From assembly GCA_026702755.1 (NCBI GenBank), contig JAPPBX010000018.1, positions 1 through 64,000 of the forward strand: a DNA stretch of 64,000 bases, given 5' to 3'. The translations under genes were made by a program, and so were the position numbers. Below, piece by piece: positions 18,534 through 26,948 of the stretch. The DNA comes from Candidatus Poribacteria bacterium. Lineage in GTDB: Bacteria > Poribacteria > WGA-4E > WGA-3G. Under the pieces are notes generated by a model. That model had not been told where the DNA came from and ran no database searches. It worked only from the letters and a program-made list of their open reading frames with translations. Each line of letters begins with the position of its first letter. The stretch's first letter is position 1.

Positions 18534-18733
18534 GCGAAACCCAACGTTCTTTACGTCAAGTGCTGGAAACATGGCGGTAGGTTTGCGTTGGGTTTCGCTA
18601 TCTTCTTGATTGATAGGACGGTGTAGAGTCGTAAAATATGCTTGGGGTGTCCATATCATTTTCTCAGCTCCGCTCAACCCAACCTACACTGCTATGACGC
18701 GTTTTTTCTAAAATTGACACCTATGGTGCGATT
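18534..18733. repeat. Second copy of the 200-base GCGAAACCCAACG repeat
   Basis: It matches 4193-4393 over its whole length with scattered substitutions. The right end CTCAACCCAACCTAC (18672-18686) is present; the left GTAGGTTGGGTTGAG terminus is lost. Confidence 0.7.
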
Positions 18734-19031
18734 AGAAATCTCACCATAGGCATCAATTTAGCGATTTCATACGTCATTTCAAAACAGGGTCTTAACAGAT
18801 GCCGCCCCTACGGGGCTAAAGCATTGGGGTAAACGTGTTTCTACATAGATGCCGCCCCTACGGGGCTTTATTTTTTTTGATTCCGATTTCTACATAGATG
18901 CTGAAGAAATACCCAAGCAAATAAACCCTACGGGACTAAAGAGGGTTCTGAGGTATTAAAGGATTATGACTAAAATCCGGCACAGTTAGAAACAGTGCCT
19001 ACCGGACCTGGGACTACGACGGTTATTTGCT

Positions 19032-19087
19032 CTAAAATTGACACTTATGGGGGCGATCCCCTAACTACACCATAGGTGTCAATTTAG
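19032..19087. repeat. CTAAAATTGACAC inverted repeat
   Basis: CTAAAATTGACACTTATGG (19032-19050) and CCATAGGTGTCAATTTAG (19070-19087) are near-perfect inverted repeats. A related pair is at 18708-18761, and half-copies occur near 101, 4370 and 47480. Confidence 0.6.
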
Positions 19088-19434
19088 GGATTTTTCACGC
19101 CATTTTGTAGCAGCGGTTCCACAAATGCTGCAGAAACATCCCAGCAAAAACCCCCTACGGGGCTTTAGGTCTGTGAGATTCCGTTTTTCTACAGAGATAC
19201 CATCCCTACGGGATTCAAGAGGGTTTTGGAGTTTTCAAGGTTTTTGTGTAAAATCTGGTGCGGTTCATGCAGATTAAGAATTTAATTCGGTAATTGCGGG
19301 CAGGTACAAGACCTGCCCCTACAACATTTTTTTTTGGATAACATTACCGAAGTATTTATTTAAACTTCATGAAACCTCGCCAGCGGAGGGGAGAGACAAT
19401 TTGGGACGGTTGGGAAACCGCACCTACCGTTGTG

Positions 19435-19486
19435 CTTCAATCGGGATATGAAACACCCCGTGCCATTGTGAAGCAAGGTAAAATTT
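19435..19486 (-). pseudogene. Orphan C-terminal end of the sigma2 propeller
   Basis: On the minus strand this stretch encodes KFYLASQWHGVFHIPIE, matching the final residues of sigma3 (RLYIATQQRGVFHISIEDEL). It lies just past the sigma2 stop in a different frame. It shows that sigma2 once had a longer propeller, most of which has been deleted. Confidence 0.7.
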
Positions 19487-19497
19487 ATCGTTAAGGC

Positions 19498-21000
19498 TTA
19501 GTCGGTTTTGAAGGCATCTTCCTGCACTTGCTCCCAAACACCTGAGTTGAGGCGATAAAGCCCCTCGTTTGTCCCGACGAACACTGTGTTTCCAATCGTA
19601 GCGACTGTGTAGATGCGTTTGATCGTTAATCCTTCGTTAAAGGGATCCCACTGTGCCCCCGCATTCGTAGATCGGAAGACCCCATTATCTTGGAGAAAAA
19701 GATATATTGTAAAACTCGCTTGTGAACCGGTGCCTTGTGTTTCATCTGTGATGATGAGTCCAACAGCCTGTCCCTCCGGTCGCGGACAAAAAGCATTCCA
19801 TGTTTCGCCATCGTCCCGTGAAGCGAAAATTTCATCAATAGAGACGACATAAAGAACGCCAGTATGTTCTGCCATAGACATTCGGCTTTCGGGGATTGGT
19901 ACATTCGTGTTAACGAGCGTCCACGCAGTCGCATCTGTTGTCAATCTGTGGATACCCGTTTGTGTGGCTGCATAGAGGGTGCCGTTGGATGTCGCAAAGA
20001 TGTCAAAGACGTGACTCCCTGGAGGACCAATCACTTGTGTCCGCCGCGGTGTGGAAGGTATGAGGGAATCTCCTTCTGTCTCGGACGTTAGAAGCCTTTC
20101 AGAAGTTTGCAAACCGGCATCATTGTCTTTTCCGGTGGCTCCAGGACGCCCGGGCTGATTTCGCATATCCGGTCTTGAATCCATATCAAGAATGACATCG
20201 GTATCAACAATTTCAATGGTGGGTTCAGCTGTTGCCTTGAAACTATACGGCTTCTGAAAACGGACGAGGTATCGGGCACTGACACCTAACAGCAGCAGGA
20301 CCAAAACAGCCGCCGTGCCAAAAGCTGCCCACGGCAGAAACGGTTTCCCAACCGGAGAGGGTGTGGGTTTTATGTCAGCAACTTGCTGCATGATATTATC
20401 GGTCAGGTTAGGCGGTAATTGGACAATCGCAAGCCCTTCCTGAATTAAGAGTTCTTCTTCGTTTTGTAAACGTTCTCGCGCCCGACGAAGCCGACTTTTA
20501 ATCGTATTCACCGATACACCTAAGAAATCGCCGATCTCTCTGGGAACCATTTCACCGAGATAGTAGAGCGTTACGACTGTGCGTTCACTCTCTGGCAGCT
20601 TTTCCAGCAGCTTTTTAACGATTTCATCCCGATGCTCAAGTGCTTCTGTTTCGCGTTGCTCCGATACATAATGGGTATAAGAGAATTCCTCTATTTCTCC
20701 TGTGCTTGTTGTTTCCAATGATTGCATCGCAGGTTTGTGTCTTTGGATCCAATTCAGGCAAAGTCGGTTTGCAATGACATAGAGCCATCCAGCAAACTGA
20801 TGAGGATTCTTGAGCGTCGAGAGTTTCTTGTATACTTGGAGGAAAACGTCTTGCGTAATTTCCTCAGCATAGTGGAAATCGCCGACCTTCCGCCATGCAA
20901 GCGCGTGAACACCCTTTTGGTATTTCTGAACTAAAGCACTAAATGCCTTGTCATCTCCTGATAAGATTCTGCGAATTAATTGAACATCGTCTTCCACCAT
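19498..21000 (-). CDS. Membrane-tethered ECF sigma factor with shortened propeller (sigma2)
   Basis: The start is the ATG at 21000 behind GGAGG; the ATG at 21012 overlaps that ribosome site. Domains: sigma region 2 (about 18-85), region 4 (about 130-182, VSVNTIKSRLRRARERL), one membrane helix (about 222-242), a conserved juxtamembrane stretch (PYSFKATAEPTIEIVD), and about 180 residues of a BNR/Asp-box propeller (SRDDGETW, STNAGAQW). Sigma3 has roughly 450 more residues. The remnant at 19435-19486 shows the tail was lost by deletion plus frame change. The sigma part looks intact, so it may be constitutively active or insensitive. It is the last gene of an operon with two TolB proteins, 22 bases after the previous stop. 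Confidence 0.83.
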   Translation of the reverse strand: MVEDDVQLIRRILSGDDKAFSALVQKYQKGVHALAWRKVGDFHYAEEITQDVFLQVYKKLSTLKNPHQFAGWLYVIANRLCLNWIQRHKPAMQSLETTSTGEIEEFSYTHYVSEQRETEALEHRDEIVKKLLEKLPESERTVVTLYYLGEMVPREIGDFLGVSVNTIKSRLRRARERLQNEEELLIQEGLAIVQLPPNLTDNIMQQVADIKPTPSPVGKPFLPWAAFGTAAVLVLLLLGVSARYLVRFQKPYSFKATAEPTIEIVDTDVILDMDSRPDMRNQPGRPGATGKDNDAGLQTSERLLTSETEGDSLIPSTPRRTQVIGPPGSHVFDIFATSNGTLYAATQTGIHRLTTDATAWTLVNTNVPIPESRMSMAEHTGVLYVVSIDEIFASRDDGETWNAFCPRPEGQAVGLIITDETQGTGSQASFTIYLFLQDNGVFRSTNAGAQWDPFNEGLTIKRIYTVATIGNTVFVGTNEGLYRLNSGVWEQVQEDAFKTD

Positions 21001-21022
21001 CAAGACCTCCATAACGCGCCAA

Positions 21023-22003
21023 CTATTTAGGGGCGATTTCGGATTGCTTGAGTCTACTCCATTGTGTTATTAGTTTCTCTGGACTCGGTGAAACGTCGAG
21101 GAAACCGGACGGCACCCACGCGGGGTAACCATCCTGCGCCGCATGTTTTGTGATTTGGCGTGGGGCACCTCCTGTGACGGAGACGACATAAACATTTGAA
21201 TCCTTATTCGGGTTGCCCCAAGGATTTTTAATATCTGCATCGTAAGCAATCTGTTTTCCATCTGGTGACCACGCTGGATGGCGGCTCCAAATGTTCATCG
21301 GTGTCACGCGCCGCGGATTGCGTCCATCAGCACCCACAATGTAGATACCACTTCCCGCAAGATTAGCAGAATAGGCGATCTGTTTCCCATCGGGTGCCCA
21401 ACTGGGGGATGCACCTCCACGTTCTGGATTCGCAATGCGTCTGGGACGTTTCCCGTCGGCATTCATCACATAGACACCACTGCCTTCATCGCGATTGGAA
21501 AAGAAAGCAATCTGTTCGCCATCGGGAGACCATGCCGGATTTAAATCGTATTTTTCATCGTCAGCAAGTCGTCGTAGATTTTCGCCGTTGATATCTATTT
21601 TGTAGATGTCATAATTTCGATCATCTGTTCTGTTCGATGTAAATACGATCCAGTTTCCATCAGGTGACCAGTCAGGGTCGCTATCCCGTCCGGGATGGTT
21701 TGTCAACCGCCGAGGTTCTGGTTCATTAAGTTTCATGATATAAATTTCGTGGTTTCCATCCCGGTCCGACTCAAAAGCAAAAGCGTGTCCGTTCGGTGCC
21801 CAAGTCACGCGACTGTCATACGCAGGGTGATTCGTCAAGTTGCGTAAATTCTCTCCCTTTGTATCAATGATGTAGATATCCCAGTTTCCCGTTCGGTTGG
21901 AGCTGAAGGAGATATACGAAGCCGCCCAAACGTGTACAGTGAACAGAAGTAAATTGAACAGCAATGTTATTCCAAACCCTACTCGGACACATTTCGTTTT
22001 CAT
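21023..22003 (-). CDS. Secreted TolB-like beta-propeller with C-terminal W-G tag
   Basis: The 326-residue protein has a signal peptide (about 1-27, VWAASY) and six to seven PD40 repeats: NWDIYIIDTKGENLRNLTNH, WSPDGNWIVFTSNRTDD, WSPDGEQIAFFSNRDEG, WAPDGKQIAYSANLAGS. It ends EKLITQWSRLKQSEIAPK, the shared tag plus a seven-residue extension also found in the upstream paralogue. The ATG at 22003 has an excellent GGAGGAGG ribosome site. It is the middle gene of the operon ending in sigma2, so it may be a partner or ligand of that sensor. Confidence 0.83.
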   Translation of the reverse strand: MKTKCVRVGFGITLLFNLLLFTVHVWAASYISFSSNRTGNWDIYIIDTKGENLRNLTNHPAYDSRVTWAPNGHAFAFESDRDGNHEIYIMKLNEPEPRRLTNHPGRDSDPDWSPDGNWIVFTSNRTDDRNYDIYKIDINGENLRRLADDEKYDLNPAWSPDGEQIAFFSNRDEGSGVYVMNADGKRPRRIANPERGGASPSWAPDGKQIAYSANLAGSGIYIVGADGRNPRRVTPMNIWSRHPAWSPDGKQIAYDADIKNPWGNPNKDSNVYVVSVTGGAPRQITKHAAQDGYPAWVPSGFLDVSPSPEKLITQWSRLKQSEIAPK

Positions 22004-22061
22004 TTTACACCTCCTCCAGAAAATTCACTATTAAAAATAACGAGTTTGCTTAATGCGTCAA

Positions 22062-23033
22062 CTACTTAGGAACGATTTCAGAGTGTTTGAGTCTACCCCA
22101 TTGCGTTATTAGTTTTTCCGAACTCGGAGAAACAGAAAGGGAAAAACCAGCAGGCACCCACGTCGGGGACCGCTCTATCGCCGGATGGTGTGTCAACCTA
22201 CGACGATTGTTTCCGTCTACATCTATGAGGTAGATGTCAGAATTTTCCTCCCACTCAGCACTAAAGACAATTTGATCATTCGGAGACCAAGCAGAAATAC
22301 CATCCTTCGCCGGATGGTGTGTCAATCTGCGGACATTTCCGCCGTCCGCATTCATCACATAGATGTCCCTATTTCCCAGAAGCCCAGTACTAAAGGCGAT
22401 CTGTTTCCCATCCGGAGACCATGTGGGAACATTTTCCGCTTGTGCTTGTCTTGTCAGACGTTTGAGTTTACCACCATCAGCATTCATCACATAGATATCA
22501 ACGTTGTTATCCTCTTTAGCAGCAAAAGCGATTAATTGACCATCAGGAGACCAAGCCGGGTTGTAGTTTCCGTTTCTCTCATGCGTCAGCCGTTGGAGAT
22601 TTCCGCCATCCGGTTCGATTTTATAGATGTGATGCGTCCCTTCTCTATTAGAGTCAAACGCGATCCATCGTCCGTCTGGAGACCATGCAGGATTCCTGTC
22701 ATGTTTTGGGTGGTGCGTCAACCGATGGGATACCTTTGTACTGAGATTCATTACATAGATTTCTGGATAGCCATCATGTCGAGTGGAAACATAAGCCATC
22801 CGCTGTCCGTCTGGCGAAAACGCTGGAGAAAACTCATGGGCTGGGTGATTCGTCAGTTTCTGGAGATTCTTGCCGTTGATATCCATGATGTAGATGTCAT
22901 AATTTCCACTTCGATTGGAACTAAAGGCAATGTGCGGAATATCGGATGCGTAGATATATAGGTCTGTCGCAAGCAATAAGTATATTAATATCGTTGTGGC
23001 TCCCAACGCTATATAAGTAAATTTCCGTTTCAT
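22062..23033 (-). CDS. Secreted TolB-like beta-propeller with C-terminal W-G tag
   Basis: The start is the ATG at 23033 behind GGAGAAATAAAA. The 323-residue protein has a signal peptide/hydrophobic N-terminus (about 5-28) and seven PD40 repeats of the form PAWSPDGRWIAFDSNREGTH. It ends EKLITQWGRLKHSEIVPK. It is a tandem paralogue of the gene at 21023 and first gene of the operon. The two-block motif copy D lies about 215 bases upstream, so the sigma2 operon may be controlled by one of these sigma factors. Confidence 0.83.
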   Translation of the reverse strand: MKRKFTYIALGATTILIYLLLATDLYIYASDIPHIAFSSNRSGNYDIYIMDINGKNLQKLTNHPAHEFSPAFSPDGQRMAYVSTRHDGYPEIYVMNLSTKVSHRLTHHPKHDRNPAWSPDGRWIAFDSNREGTHHIYKIEPDGGNLQRLTHERNGNYNPAWSPDGQLIAFAAKEDNNVDIYVMNADGGKLKRLTRQAQAENVPTWSPDGKQIAFSTGLLGNRDIYVMNADGGNVRRLTHHPAKDGISAWSPNDQIVFSAEWEENSDIYLIDVDGNNRRRLTHHPAIERSPTWVPAGFSLSVSPSSEKLITQWGRLKHSEIVPK

Positions 23034-23246
23034 TTTTATTTCTCCGTGTATGTCATTTAGAAATAGTGCGTTTGGCAATGATGGGTTTAAGGACGTAGAA
23101 AGTCCCATACTGTGACATTCTAACTCAAGTTGCTACTTTTGTAGTAGAATCTGTTAGGTTGCGTGTGATGAGCCGCAAACTAAAAGTTTGCGCTACAAAA
23201 TCCGATCAATCATTAGGTCGTCGTATATCAAATCTTCTGTTACCCC

Positions 23247-23285
23247 TTAAAGACACAATTTTAAGACGGAAAGGGTGCATAATTG
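23247..23285 (-). promoter_or_regulatory. Two-block promoter-like motif, copy D
   Basis: Minus strand: CAATTATGCA (23276-23285), 21 bases, GTCTTTAA (23247-23254), ahead of the TolB-TolB-sigma2 operon. Confidence 0.5.
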
Positions 23286-23311
23286 GAAAAAAAGTAAAAA
23301 AAAATGAATTT

Positions 23312-23430
23312 TATAGTAAAGGCCGTAATTATTTATGCACCAACACAAGGGCGAGGATACAATCCTCGCCAGCGGCGGTGGGCGGTTTGTTCCCTGACGA
23401 ACTGTAAACATATTTTCGGATTTTACTATA
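23312..23430. mobile_element. TATAGTAAAGGCC miniature element, full copy
   Basis: This 119-base copy has ends TATAGTAAAGGCC and GGATTTTACTATA and the GGGCGAGGATAC / ATCCTCGCC hairpin. Confidence 0.7.
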
Positions 23431-23480
23431 ATCCAATGCGATTGGGGAAATGTTGGTTAGTCATCGGTTTTCGGTTGACG

Positions 23481-23585
23481 GTCGGGAATTAGAGTTCCAT
23501 TAACCCCCCTAACCCCCCTTATCAGGGGGGAATAAGAGGTCGGGAATCGGAGTTCCGTCGTATAGGAGTCGGGAATTAGAGTTCC
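23481..23585. repeat. Three GTCGGGAATTAGAGTTCC repeats on a 29-base grid
   Basis: Copies start at 23481, 23539 and 23568, that is 58 and 29 bases apart. The missing grid position holds a CCCCCCTTATCAGGGGGG hairpin (23513-23530). There is no CRISPR-like leader or spacer diversity. Confidence 0.55.
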
Positions 23586-23764
23586 CTCCTACAAGGCAGG
23601 TTGCTTGGAAAGAGAGAAGATATATTTCAATTGTTGGTAGGTGCGGTTTGAAACCGTGCCTACCGAATTTGGGGGTTGAGAAATGTTAACGGAAGATGTA
23701 AAAAGGCATAAAGAGGTTCAAGGACGGGAACCTGGGCAAGAAACTGATATTTAGAGAACGGATT

Positions 23765-26644
23765 TTACAGTTCGTCTTCGATTGAGATATGAAACACCCC
23801 GCGCTGTTGCGTAGCAATGTAGAGTCTGTTTTTACTGACAACCAGAGAGACAATTTTATCTGGAACACTTTGAGAAATCCGATTCCACTTGTCATGAGTA
23901 TCCAAGCGATAGGCACCCGCATCATCAGCACCATAGATTGTCGTACCATCCACGGCAAAGTCGTCTATAATAATCCGTTTACCCATTCTATCGGTGAGTG
24001 CGCGCCAGTGCGCGCCGGTTTGCGAGCTTAAGACCCCTTCATCAGTTGAGACGTAAACCGTAGAACCGGCAAACACTATCTTCCTGAAGTGGGTAAAGTG
24101 AAGCGGAAGGGTTGGTGTAATATTTTTCCAACTCTTTCCACCATCGAGCGATTGAAACAGCCTACCATTCCGTTTACCGACATAGATGGTTTCTCCTGAA
24201 ACCGCTAACTTGAAGCCTCTATCAGACTCATGAAGCGGGTCATTGGTATCTATTAATCCAGTGTCTTCCCATTCCGAGTCGCCGGGTTTCCACTTGAAAA
24301 GCCGTTGCTTGTATTCCACGTAGAACGTTTGTCCATTGACTGCAAACCCGCCAATTTCGTTATGTTCAAAGGCGAAGGAGAATGTTGCTGGTGGGTTCTC
24401 GTTTTTTTCAGGGTCATTAGGCAAGGGCTTTTGTTTCGCTTCTTCGGCACTTGTCCACAGCTTAATCAAGGAGGATTCTCTTTCAAAAGTGGGGGCTTCC
24501 TGAACTGGGACAAACACGTCGTCACCTGCAGATGAATGGAAAACGCGAAAGCCGTCATCGTCACGAGCAATTCCGTAAAGAATGTCGCCAGCAGTCGCTA
24601 CTTGTGAGACAAGGGAAAGATTCTTCCCGTCTGCTCCGAGCGGTTGATCGTTGGAACCGATCTGCACGGTTTCCCACGTCTCGCCACCGTCAACGGATTG
24701 AACAAGATCCATGCCAGTCTGTGCATACAATTTGTCGTTGCAAGCGGTCAAGTCCTGTATAGTTTCCATTATCCCATTCATAAATGGGTGCCAAGATTCA
24801 CTTCCATCAATTGTGCGATGAATACCGTGGGAACTGACTTGGTAAAAAGTGTTTTCGTCCACTGCTACAACTCCGTGTGGTAAAAGTGTTGTTTCACCAG
24901 TACCCTCCACAATCACCATACCATGTGTACTCATGAGAGGAGATTCATTTTTAGGCGTTATTTCAGTCCACGACGCGCCTAAGTCGGTCGAGTGGAAAAT
25001 TCTGCTTGTGCTCTCGTCGTACCAAGGTGTTCTCGAAAGTATGAGTCGTTCCACATGCTCTCTTGACATTGACTTAAACGGTCCCAGTGGCAAAAAATCA
25101 GAGTTCATTCCAACATAGAGGTTGTTTTCAAACCCTATCAGGGAATGGACAGGTTCCGACGTACCGACTGATAATCGTTGCCAAACATCTGAATTGAGGC
25201 GATGGAGCCCCTCGTTGGTGCCAGCAAATACCGTATTTTCAACCGCCGCTACTGCGTAAACACTTTGGTCTGTGAGTCCATTCTCCAAAAGGTTCCACTG
25301 CGCACCAGCATTTGTGGATCTGAAAATGCCTTTCGTGTGAAGGGCGAGATACATTATAGGACGCGCGTTTTGGTTATTCCCTTGTATCTCATCTACAACG
25401 ATAAATCCAACAGCCTCTCCCTCTGGTCGAGAGCAAAGGACATACCACGTTTCGCCATTGTCGGTTGAAGCGAATATTTTCTCACTGGAAACAATATAGA
25501 GGGTATTGCCATGTTCTGCCATTGGCATTCGGAGCATGGTGGTTGGCACGCTCGTGCTGGTGAGCGTCCACGCAGTTGCTTCTGGCGTTAGCCTATAGAT
25601 CCCCTTTGATGTAACAGCATAAAGCGTTTTCTCAGATGTTGCAAAGATGTCACGCACGTGTCCGCCTAACGGTCCATTTGTCCGAGTCCACTGAGAGATG
25701 GAAGGTCTGAGTGAATCCGTTGACGTATTGGACGCTAAAGTTGTCTCAAAGGTCTGCCCGTCACCGCTGCTTTTATTGGGGTTAGTAGCACGTCCAGCCT
25801 GATTCCGCACAGCGGGTTTCGCATGAGTATCAAGGACGATGGGTGCGTCAACAATTTCAATGATAAATTCAGATTCTGCCTCAAAACTGTACGGCTGCTG
25901 AAACCGAGCGAGATATTGATTGCTCGCACCCAGCAGCAGCATAATCAAAACCGTAGCTGCACCAAAAGCCGCCCATGGAAGCAAAGGTTTCGCAACCGGG
26001 GGGCCTGTCGGTTTCATGTCAGCGACCTGTTGCATGACGCTCTCAATTAAGTTGGTAGGTAATTGAACACCACCGAGGACTTCACTAATTAAGAGTTCGT
26101 CTTTCTCTTGTAGACGTTTTCGTGCCCGATGAAGCCGACTATGAACCGTCTTCACAGATACACCTAAGAATTTACCGATTTCCTTCGATGTCATCTCACC
26201 GAGATAATAGAGGGACACTACTGTGCGCTCACTCTCCGGCAATCTCGCCAGAAGTTTTCTGACGATTTCGGTGCGATGTTCGGAGGCTTCTGTCTCGCGA
26301 TGTTCCGAAACATGGCGGGTGTATGATAATTTTTCTATTTCTGCGGTGGATGTACCGTCCAGCGATTGGATTGCTGGTTTTTTCTTGCGCAACCAATTCA
26401 GGCAAAGTCGATTTGCGATGACATACAGCCATCCGGCAAACTGGTTGGGGTTCTTGAGTGTTGAGAGTTTTTTGTATGCCTGAAGGAAGGTGTCTTGTGT
26501 TATCTCTTCAGCATAGTGAAAGTCGCCAATCTTCCGCCACGCAAGCGCGTGGACACTCTTTTGGTATTTTTTAACTAAAATACTGAACGCTTCATCGTTG
26601 CCTGACAAGATACTGTGAATCAACTGAACATCATCTCTTACCAT
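23765..26644 (-). CDS. Membrane-tethered ECF sigma factor with large BNR propeller region (sigma3)
   Basis: The 959 residues comprise sigma region 2 (about 18-85), region 4 (about 130-182, VSVKTVHSRLHRARKRL), a membrane helix (about 222-242), the conserved juxtamembrane stretch (PYSFEAESEFIIEIVD), and about 640 extracytoplasmic residues. These contain at least six Asp-box/BNR motifs (STDNGETW, STNAGAQW, STDLGASW, TIDGSESW, SVDGGETW, SLDGGKSW), typical of sortilin- or sialidase-like propellers, probably two of them. No sialidase catalytic residues are recognised, so sensing is more likely than hydrolysis. The ATG at 26644 follows ATGGAGAATTCTG. Two 28-base direct repeats lie 17-134 bases upstream and may be operators. 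Confidence 0.84.
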   Translation of the reverse strand: MVRDDVQLIHSILSGNDEAFSILVKKYQKSVHALAWRKIGDFHYAEEITQDTFLQAYKKLSTLKNPNQFAGWLYVIANRLCLNWLRKKKPAIQSLDGTSTAEIEKLSYTRHVSEHRETEASEHRTEIVRKLLARLPESERTVVSLYYLGEMTSKEIGKFLGVSVKTVHSRLHRARKRLQEKDELLISEVLGGVQLPTNLIESVMQQVADMKPTGPPVAKPLLPWAAFGAATVLIMLLLGASNQYLARFQQPYSFEAESEFIIEIVDAPIVLDTHAKPAVRNQAGRATNPNKSSGDGQTFETTLASNTSTDSLRPSISQWTRTNGPLGGHVRDIFATSEKTLYAVTSKGIYRLTPEATAWTLTSTSVPTTMLRMPMAEHGNTLYIVSSEKIFASTDNGETWYVLCSRPEGEAVGFIVVDEIQGNNQNARPIMYLALHTKGIFRSTNAGAQWNLLENGLTDQSVYAVAAVENTVFAGTNEGLHRLNSDVWQRLSVGTSEPVHSLIGFENNLYVGMNSDFLPLGPFKSMSREHVERLILSRTPWYDESTSRIFHSTDLGASWTEITPKNESPLMSTHGMVIVEGTGETTLLPHGVVAVDENTFYQVSSHGIHRTIDGSESWHPFMNGIMETIQDLTACNDKLYAQTGMDLVQSVDGGETWETVQIGSNDQPLGADGKNLSLVSQVATAGDILYGIARDDDGFRVFHSSAGDDVFVPVQEAPTFERESSLIKLWTSAEEAKQKPLPNDPEKNENPPATFSFAFEHNEIGGFAVNGQTFYVEYKQRLFKWKPGDSEWEDTGLIDTNDPLHESDRGFKLAVSGETIYVGKRNGRLFQSLDGGKSWKNITPTLPLHFTHFRKIVFAGSTVYVSTDEGVLSSQTGAHWRALTDRMGKRIIIDDFAVDGTTIYGADDAGAYRLDTHDKWNRISQSVPDKIVSLVVSKNRLYIATQQRGVFHISIEDEL

Positions 26645-26660
26645 CAGAATTCTCCATGAT

Positions 26661-26778
26661 TAATGAATAGTTTTGGTCGTTTTGAACATGTATTAGGCAC
26701 TGCTGGCGAGGTTTGAAACCTCGCCAGCAAAGGAAGCTGCGTAAGTCCTGTAATGAATGGTTTTGGTCGTTTTGAACA
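26661..26778. promoter_or_regulatory. Paired 28-base direct repeats around a perfect hairpin, upstream of sigma3
   Basis: The sequence from TAATGAAT to TTTTGAACA at 26661-26688 recurs at 26751-26778 with one change. Between them 26701-26729 is a 14-bp perfect palindrome, TGCTGGCGAGGTTT with its complement. The repeats could be tandem regulator sites, or the duplication made by a hairpin insertion. Confidence 0.45.
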
Positions 26779-26948
26779 GACCCAGTAACATGGTGAAACT
26801 CTACTTCTATTATCATAGCAATACAAACACTGTTTTTCCAATAAATTCTCGTGGAGAATAGAGTGAAACCCAACAATTCGCACTAACCTACCTATTTCGT
26901 TAAAGTGTTGGATTTCACCCATAGTGCTAAAACCGTAACCTTTTCTCC

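Larger units (their letters stand above)
18164..19434. repeat. Gene-free repeat-rich region
   Basis: About 1.3 kb with copy C of the two-block motif, the second copy of the 200-base repeat (18534-18733), two TTGACACCTATGG inverted repeats (18708-18761 and 19032-19087), and at least five CCCCTACGGGG/CCCTACGGGAT repeats (about 18800-19215). Imperfect GCGGTT/AACCGC hairpins also occur. I see no coding sequence. Confidence 0.6.

Noticed and set aside
23481-23585. A CRISPR array
   Set aside because: Only three imperfect units, 11-base gaps, no unique spacers of normal length and no cas genes.
23765-26644. Sialidase activity for sigma3
   Set aside because: Asp boxes are present but the Arg triad and catalytic Tyr/Glu arrangement was not recognised, and the domain is fused to a sigma factor, so sensing is more likely.
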